Assembly: GCF_002127545.1 (NCBI RefSeq)
Contig: NZ_MUBK01000017.1
Coordinates: forward strand, 1 to 64,000
From: Xenorhabdus beddingii
Lineage (GTDB): Bacteria; Pseudomonadota; Gammaproteobacteria; Enterobacterales; Enterobacteriaceae
Direction: 5' to 3'
Length of the DNA: 64,000 nucleotides
The notes under the pieces are model-generated. The model did no database searches. It was not told where the DNA came from and saw only the letters and a program-made list of their open reading frames with translations. A program made the position numbers and the translations under genes. Below, piece by piece: positions 57,549-64,000 of the stretch (position 1 is the stretch's first letter; the number at the start of each line of letters is the position of its first letter).

Positions 57549-57582
57549 AAACTGGCATGATTAAATCAAATCATGCCAGTTT
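57549..57582 (-). terminator. Intrinsic terminator after argS
   Basis: AAACTGGCATGATT at 57549-57562 pairs with AATCATGCCAGTTT at 57569-57582. On the minus strand the stem is followed by a TTTTTC tract. It terminates argS (ends 57595) and may also stop murJ transcripts. Confidence 0.85.
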
Positions 57583-57594
57583 GGAACCGGATAA

Positions 57595-59325
57595 TTACAT
57601 CCGTTCTACGGTTTGGATACCCAAAGTATCAAGACCTTGCTGCAAGGTTTTCGCTGTCAGCAGGGCCAATTTCAGACGGCTTTGGCGCAGTTCTTCGCTG
57701 TCGGCATTCAGGATTGGGCAATGTTCGTAGAAACCAGAGAACAGGCCAGCCAGATCGTACAGATAAGCGCACATCACATGAGGAGTGCCTTCGCGGGCAA
57801 CGGTTGTGATGGTCTCTTCAAATTGCAACAAGCGGGTCGCCAGCGCCTGTTCGCGTTCTTCATTCAGAAGAACGGGATGTATCAGGCTGCTTTCATCCAT
57901 TTCTGCGCGTTTGAAGATGGAGTTTACGCGGGTATAAGCATACTGCATATAAGGTGCGGTGTTACCCTCAAAGGCGAGCATGTTATCCCAGTCAAAAACA
58001 TAGTCGGTAGTCCGGCTTTTCGAAAGATCGGCATATTTCACCGCACCAATCCCAACCGCGTTGACGATTTTTTTCAGTTCGTCTTCTGGCATATCCGGGT
58101 TTTTCCCACGGATCAGAGCGTCGGCACGTTCAATGGCTTCATCCAACAAATCAGACAGCCTGACTGTCCCTCCCGCACGGGTTTTGAATGGCTTGCCATC
58201 CTTGCCCAGCATCATGCCGAACATATGGTGTTCAAGTGACATGGATTCAGGGATATAACCCGCTTTGCGGACAATTGACCACGCCTGCATCAAGTGTTGA
58301 TGTTGACGTGAATCAATGTAGTAGAGCACACGGTCGGCATGCAGAACTTCATGGCGATATTTGGCACAGGCAATATCCGTGGTGGTATAAAGGTAACCAC
58401 CATCTTTTTTCTGGATGATAACCCCCATCGGTTCGCCATCTTTGTTCTTGTACTCATCAAGGTAAACCACGGTAGCGCCATCACTCTCAACGGCCAGCCC
58501 GCGCTGTTTCAGATCGGCAACAACGCCCGGCAGCATGTCGTTATACAGGCTTTCACCCATCACATCTTTTTCTGTCAGGGTGACGTTCAGGCGGTTATAG
58601 GTTTCCTGATTTTGTGACATGGTGATATCCACCAGTTTGCGCCACATTGCCCGGCAATATTCATCGCCACCTTGCAGTTTTACGACGTAATTGCGGGCAC
58701 GAACGGCAAAATCTTCATCTTCATCGTAAGTTTTTTTCGCTTCACGATAGAATGCTTCTAAATCTGCCAGCGCCATTTCATCCGCATTTTCATTCTGGAC
58801 TTTTTCCAGATAGGCAATCAGCATGCCGAATTGGGTTCCCCAGTCACCCAGATGGTTGGCCCGGATTACGTTGTGCCCCAAAAATTCCAGGGTACGTGCT
58901 GCGGCATCGCCAATGATGGTGGAGCGGATATGACCAATGTGCATCTGCTTGGCAACGTTGGGGGCGGAATAGTCGATAACAATGGTTTGCGGCTCAACGG
59001 GGGTGACACCCAGTTTCTTGTCTTTCAGCACTGTTTCGATATTGGCTGCAACCCAGGCTTTATCCAGAAAAATATTGATAAAACCCGGCCCTGCGATTTC
59101 GATTTTGCTGGCAATTCCTTGCAGATCCAGCAAACTGACGACTTTTTCTGCCAATTGTCGGGGAGGCATGCCCACTTTTTTAGCTGCCGCCATGACGCCA
59201 TTTGCCTGATAGTCACCAAACTGGGCTTTTGCAGATTGACGAACGTGAGCTTCACTGTCGGCTGGAGCACCCGCCGCAATCAGCGACTGGCTGATTTTTT
59301 CTGAAAGAATGGCCTGAATATTCAC
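57595..59325 (-). CDS. argS: Arginyl-tRNA synthetase
   Basis: A 576-residue class I synthetase charging tRNA-Arg. The N-terminal Add-1 domain ([15 protein letters not shown]) is followed by the HIGH motif in [15 protein letters not shown], the catalytic [12 protein letters not shown] segment, [21 protein letters not shown] (the KMSK-like loop is not canonical, as usual in this family) and the DALR anticodon domain ending in LGIQTVERM. The start is a GTG at 59325 after AAGGTAACAC. Confidence 0.98.
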   Translation of the reverse strand: MNIQAILSEKISQSLIAAGAPADSEAHVRQSAKAQFGDYQANGVMAAAKKVGMPPRQLAEKVVSLLDLQGIASKIEIAGPGFINIFLDKAWVAANIETVLKDKKLGVTPVEPQTIVIDYSAPNVAKQMHIGHIRSTIIGDAAARTLEFLGHNVIRANHLGDWGTQFGMLIAYLEKVQNENADEMALADLEAFYREAKKTYDEDEDFAVRARNYVVKLQGGDEYCRAMWRKLVDITMSQNQETYNRLNVTLTEKDVMGESLYNDMLPGVVADLKQRGLAVESDGATVVYLDEYKNKDGEPMGVIIQKKDGGYLYTTTDIACAKYRHEVLHADRVLYYIDSRQHQHLMQAWSIVRKAGYIPESMSLEHHMFGMMLGKDGKPFKTRAGGTVRLSDLLDEAIERADALIRGKNPDMPEDELKKIVNAVGIGAVKYADLSKSRTTDYVFDWDNMLAFEGNTAPYMQYAYTRVNSIFKRAEMDESSLIHPVLLNEEREQALATRLLQFEETITTVAREGTPHVMCAYLYDLAGLFSGFYEHCPILNADSEELRQSRLKLALLTAKTLQQGLDTLGIQTVERM

Positions 59326-59578
59326 CGTGTTACCTTAAGTTACGCACAAAAGTTCCTGCATTTGAATTATGCAAATACTTTCAAGCGTGTGGATTATGAG
59401 AAAATAACGGGTTTTATATCATATTCAGCATCCTGCATGCTACCATCCGCCGCCGCTGCGGGTATGACTTTTTATTTTCAGCTTGTCTTTCAGGCGATCC
59501 CCCGCTATTTCGATGGCAATCAGCCGTGTTTTCCCTCTCGGCCGGAAACCATTTTGACGATTTTTTGATGGGTATAAG

Positions 59579-60133
59579 ATGACACATTTTTCAACGATTT
59601 CTGAATTGCAGGATCTGGTCGCTGATTTAAGCGCGTTTGAACAAAAATTAAGGCAGTTCAGCCAGCGTCTTGGTTTACATTTGGTCCAATATCCGGCCGA
59701 TCATATTTCTTTGCGTTGCAATGACCCTTCGATGGCGGATCGCTGGCGCCAAGGTTTTCTGCAATGTGGTTCGCTGATGTCTGAAAATATCATTAATGGC
59801 CGCCCAATTTGTTTGTTTGATTTGGCACAGCCAATCACCTTACTTGGATGGCAAATTGAGTGTGTGGAGCTACCGTATCCGGGGAATAAACACTATGTTC
59901 ATCAGGGGTGGGAGCATGTTGAACTTGTTCTGCCGGTCAAGCCGGAGCAACTTATGAATGAGGCCCATCAGTTGCTGCCTCATCCGCTGCCTGACGGTTT
60001 TCGGATCAAAGAGAGCTACCCCAGAGGCGATAAAGAAAGGTTACCCAATCCCACATTAGCGGTGACAGATGGTGAAATTACGATGAAATTTCATCCTTTT
60101 TCTCTTAAACAAATTATCAAAAGTGAGGTCTAG
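59579..60133 (+). CDS. yecM: VOC-superfamily protein YecM
   Basis: A 184-residue protein like E. coli YecM (188 residues), a predicted metal-binding VOC-fold protein of unknown function. Conserved segments are YPADHISLRCN, LFDLAQPI, ELPYPGNKHYVHQGWEHVELVLP and LAVTDGEITMKFHPFSLKQII. It is divergent from argS, as in related genomes. GGGTATAAG precedes the ATG. Confidence 0.9.
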   Translation: MTHFSTISELQDLVADLSAFEQKLRQFSQRLGLHLVQYPADHISLRCNDPSMADRWRQGFLQCGSLMSENIINGRPICLFDLAQPITLLGWQIECVELPYPGNKHYVHQGWEHVELVLPVKPEQLMNEAHQLLPHPLPDGFRIKESYPRGDKERLPNPTLAVTDGEITMKFHPFSLKQIIKSEV

Positions 60134-60312
60134 TCGGCAAAAATGACTTTTTTCTCCTGCGAATTCAGCAAAAAATTCTAACCTTGTGATTTCCAACAAG
60201 CCGTTAGAGAAAATTAATTGTCATAGTTAATAGATTCACTAATGAAATATTTGGGGGAAATATTAAGTGAGTTATTGGGTTTATTGGCACATTGATATCC
60301 GAGGGGCTTTGG

Positions 60313-61065
60313 ATGATGAAGCTGGAAATTTGTTGTTATAGCATAAGTTGTGCATTAATTGCACAAAAAGCCGGCGCTGATCGGATTGAATTGAGCGCCA
60401 GCCCATCGGAAGGTGGTGTAACGCCCAGTTTTGGGGCGTTGCAGCAAGCATTACAGCAGATAGCGATTCCCGTTCATCCCATTGTGCGGCCAAGGGGAGG
60501 CGATTTCTGCTACAGCAACATGGATTTTGACGTCATGAAAAATGATGTTGCCCTTATGCGTGATCTGGGATTTCCCGGGGTTGTCTTTGGGGTTTTGAAC
60601 GAGGAAGGCCATATCGATATGCTTCGCATGAGGCAATTGATGTCATTGTCAGGGAGAATGGCCGTGACTTTTCATCGCGCCTTTGATATGTGTTTTAATC
60701 CGCATGTTGCGTTGCAACAACTGACTGAACTCGGGGTACAGCGCATTTTAACTTCAGGCCAGCAGCAAAATGCGGAAATGGGCTTACCCCTGCTAAAAGA
60801 GTTGGTTCGAGCCAGCCAGGGACCCATTATTATGCCGGGGGCGGGTGTCAGGATGAGCAACATCAGCAAGTTTCTGGAAATTGGCGCGACGGAAATTCAT
60901 AGTTCAGCCGGTAGGGTGGTGCCTTCTTCCATGAAATATCGTAAGGCTGGGGTGACGATGGGTTCGGACGATCGCGATGTAGATGAATATTCCCACTACA
61001 GTGTTGATGGTCAGTTAGTCGAATCGATGAAGGGAATGATTGGCCTGATCAACCGGAAACAGTAA
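60313..61065 (+). CDS. cutC: CutC family protein (copper homeostasis-associated)
   Basis: A 250-residue TIM-barrel protein like E. coli CutC (248 residues): [62 protein letters not shown], and [10 protein letters not shown] link to copper tolerance was proposed in E. coli but is disputed. The start at 60313 (ATGATG) follows GAGGGG; an in-frame start at 60292 lacks similarity. Confidence 0.93.
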   Translation: MMKLEICCYSISCALIAQKAGADRIELSASPSEGGVTPSFGALQQALQQIAIPVHPIVRPRGGDFCYSNMDFDVMKNDVALMRDLGFPGVVFGVLNEEGHIDMLRMRQLMSLSGRMAVTFHRAFDMCFNPHVALQQLTELGVQRILTSGQQQNAEMGLPLLKELVRASQGPIIMPGAGVRMSNISKFLEIGATEIHSSAGRVVPSSMKYRKAGVTMGSDDRDVDEYSHYSVDGQLVESMKGMIGLINRKQ

Positions 61066-61146
61066 AATATTAATGATTGAGGGTGTGAACTGTCAAAACA
61101 GGCAGTCCACACACCAAGGTTATCCTGATACGCCGTAAAAACCCTG

Positions 61147-61285
61147 TTATCCAATCAGCGCTTTTGCTTTAGCGCTTATATCTTCCAGTTCTGAAGAATT
61201 AACATGGCCTTTCTTTGTCACTTTTCTGGCTCGCCAATCAACGCATGTTACTTGGTCAGCTAAGGCGACACTGTCTTTAAAGCGG
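61147..61285 (-). pseudogene. mazF-like toxin remnant (C-terminal third)
   Basis: The minus-strand frame ending in a TAA at 61147-61149 reads KDSVALADQVTCVDWRAR, then KVTKKGHV and ISAKAKALIG. This is the C-terminus of a MazF/ChpA/PemK-type endoribonuclease (E. coli MazF: VALADQVKSIAWRARGATKKG...KAKINVLIG). No start codon or N-terminal two-thirds is present, since the frame runs straight into the 3' end of cmoB. No antitoxin gene is seen. It is too short for an ORF listing and clearly non-functional. Confidence 0.85.
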
Positions 61286-61295
61286 GGGGAGGATG

Positions 61296-63121
<1,826 letters not shown>

Positions 63122-63157
63122 TCACAGAAAGGAAAAATCAATCGGGATCCTCAGGCG

Positions 63158-63184
63158 GCGACGGCAAAATGTGGCTACCGTCGC
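63158..63184. promoter_or_regulatory. GC-rich hairpin between yecN and cmoA
   Basis: GCGACGG at 63158-63164 pairs with CCGTCGC at 63178-63184 around a 13-base loop. It stands out in an AT-rich gap between the yecN stop and the cmoA start (both minus). No T tract follows on the minus strand, so it is not a clear terminator. It may affect cmoA leader folding. Confidence 0.4.
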
Positions 63185-63233
63185 GCGGCGATTTGGGGGT
63201 ATTTATGGCGGGCTGTTGGTGTATAAAGAGAAA

Positions 63234-63632
63234 TTATATATAGAGAGAAAAAATTTGCTCCCAAGGCAAATAGTAAATATTAGTCATGATCATGATTAAC
63301 ATTGAGATATAGGTTGCCGCCATTCCCATACGCCGCCACTGTATCTCGCGATGACGCAGGCCAAAGTAGTGCAGCAACCTACCGGAAAGTAACACCAACC
63401 CACATATATGCAGCATCCAGACGGCGGCGCCATTCATCTCCATGACAATCAATAACAGCATAGAAATGGGAATATATTCAACCGCGTTACCATGAACCCG
63501 AATGGCGGTTTGTAATTCGTAAAAACCGCCATCGCCATAGGCTACCTGATATTGCGTTCTCAATTTGACGACATCCAGAGACAGCTTAATCAATAATAGT
63601 GCGCCCAATACGATATAAAGCGAGCTAACCAT
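63234..63632 (-). CDS. yecN: MAPEG-family membrane protein YecN
   Basis: A 132-residue protein with four hydrophobic segments, of the MAPEG family that includes glutathione S-transferase-like membrane proteins. Matches to E. coli YecN (131 residues) include VSSLYIVLGALLLIKLSLDVV, YQVAYGDGGFYELQ, AIRVHGNAVEYIPI, MLHICGLVLLSGRLLHYFG and YYLPWEQIFSL. The ATG at 63632 follows GGAGTTAAAA. A start four codons earlier is less likely. Function is unknown. Confidence 0.93.
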   Translation of the reverse strand: MVSSLYIVLGALLLIKLSLDVVKLRTQYQVAYGDGGFYELQTAIRVHGNAVEYIPISMLLLIVMEMNGAAVWMLHICGLVLLSGRLLHYFGLRHREIQWRRMGMAATYISMLIMIMTNIYYLPWEQIFSLYI

Positions 63633-63822
63633 TTTTAACTCCATTGCCTAACCCAAAAAATGCCTAACCCAAAAAAACGGCCGAATGATGATAAACTTCA
63701 AAAAGCAAACTGTCGCTATAAATCATAGTATTTAATAATAAATCCTGTGAATGTTATCGGATAACAAAAAATTGTCTTGATAAGAACGGGGTTATGGCCT
63801 TATCTCTGGTTAGAATTTCCAG

Positions 63823-63828
63823 TATAAT
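63823..63828 (+). promoter_or_regulatory. Probable -10 box of aspS
   Basis: A consensus TATAAT lies 88 bases before the aspS ATG. The hexamer 17 bases upstream (TTATCT) is a poor -35, so the assignment rests on the -10 alone. Confidence 0.45.
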
Positions 63829-63916
63829 GGCTATCTTTTTTGACAATTCTTCTAAAAAGAACAATGCCAAAATTTCCGCAGCAGAAAGCATAACGAGCTG
63901 AGTAAAAGGATATTGT

Positions 63917-64000
63917 ATGCGTACTAATTATTGTGGGCTGTTGAGCCTAGCCCATGAAGGCCAAAAAGTGACTCTTTGTGGATGGGTAAACCGTCGTCGT
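63917..64000 (+). CDS. aspS: Aspartyl-tRNA synthetase, N-terminal part
   Basis: The frame starting at 63917 reads [20 protein letters not shown], then CGWVNRRR, and runs to the window end. This matches the anticodon-binding OB-fold start of bacterial AspS (E. coli [20 protein letters not shown]). Only 28 residues are visible. Position after yecN/cmoA/cmoB agrees with the E. coli neighbourhood. The ribosome site is weak (AAAAGGATATTGT). Confidence 0.93.
   Translation, partial: MRTNYCGLLSLAHEGQKVTLCGWVNRRR

Overview
The window looks like a chromosome segment of an insect-associated member of the Morganellaceae, most likely Xenorhabdus or a close relative such as Photorhabdus. This is inferred from three things: enterobacterial protein sequences of intermediate divergence from Escherichia coli, AT-rich intergenic DNA, and core gene blocks in E. 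coli-like order interrupted by secretion and autotransporter genes. No rRNA gene or species marker is present, so the genus is an inference.

Layout. (1) 1-500: the 3' end of an IS200/IS605-type tnpB with its right-end hairpin, abutting a broken mdaB remnant. (2) 577-2930: ychF and pth on the minus strand, then divergent ychH. (3) 3135-7336: two tandem GDSL-esterase autotransporters on the minus strand, where E. coli carries dauA. (4) 8110-15911: the conserved block prs-ispE-lolB (minus) and hemA-prfA-prmC-sirB1-kdsA (plus), lacking sirB2. (5) 15996-21565, minus strand: the SulP transporter dauA, then a membrane-lipid module of the ynb type (A, C and D, without ynbB). (6) 21757-24214: a WYL regulator, a SRPBCC-VOC fusion protein and a small membrane protein. 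(7) 24287-24662: two tandem tRNA-Ser(GGA) genes behind a strong promoter. (8) 24898-29142: ghrA, ycdY, yceB, mdtH, rimJ. (9) 29137-55230, minus strand: one complete type VI secretion system (T6SS) locus. (10) 55928-64000: murJ, argS, yecM, cutC, a mazF relic, cmoB, cmoA, yecN and the start of aspS.

The T6SS locus reads, in transcription order, vgrG, DUF2169/pentapeptide, pentapeptide, DUF3540, DUF4150 (PAAR-like), tssJ, tssK, tssL, tssM, tssA, tssB, tssC, hcp, tagH, tssE, tssF, tssG, clpV. All thirteen core components are present, plus an FHA protein and a spike-loading module, but no recognisable toxin or immunity gene. It sits exactly between rimJ and murJ, where E. coli has yceH and mviM.

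The most unusual pattern is that five genes of this locus (tssB, tssA, tssM, tagH, clpV) carry short in-frame tandem DNA repeats with periods of 15, 18 or 21 bp in linker-like parts of their proteins. A near-identical 15-mer unit is shared by tagH and tssM. Other points of interest are the ynb module without its CDP-diglyceride synthase, the SRPBCC-VOC fusion, the mosaic similarity of the two autotransporters, and relics of mobile or toxin genes (tnpB/mdaB at the left, mazF next to cmoB).
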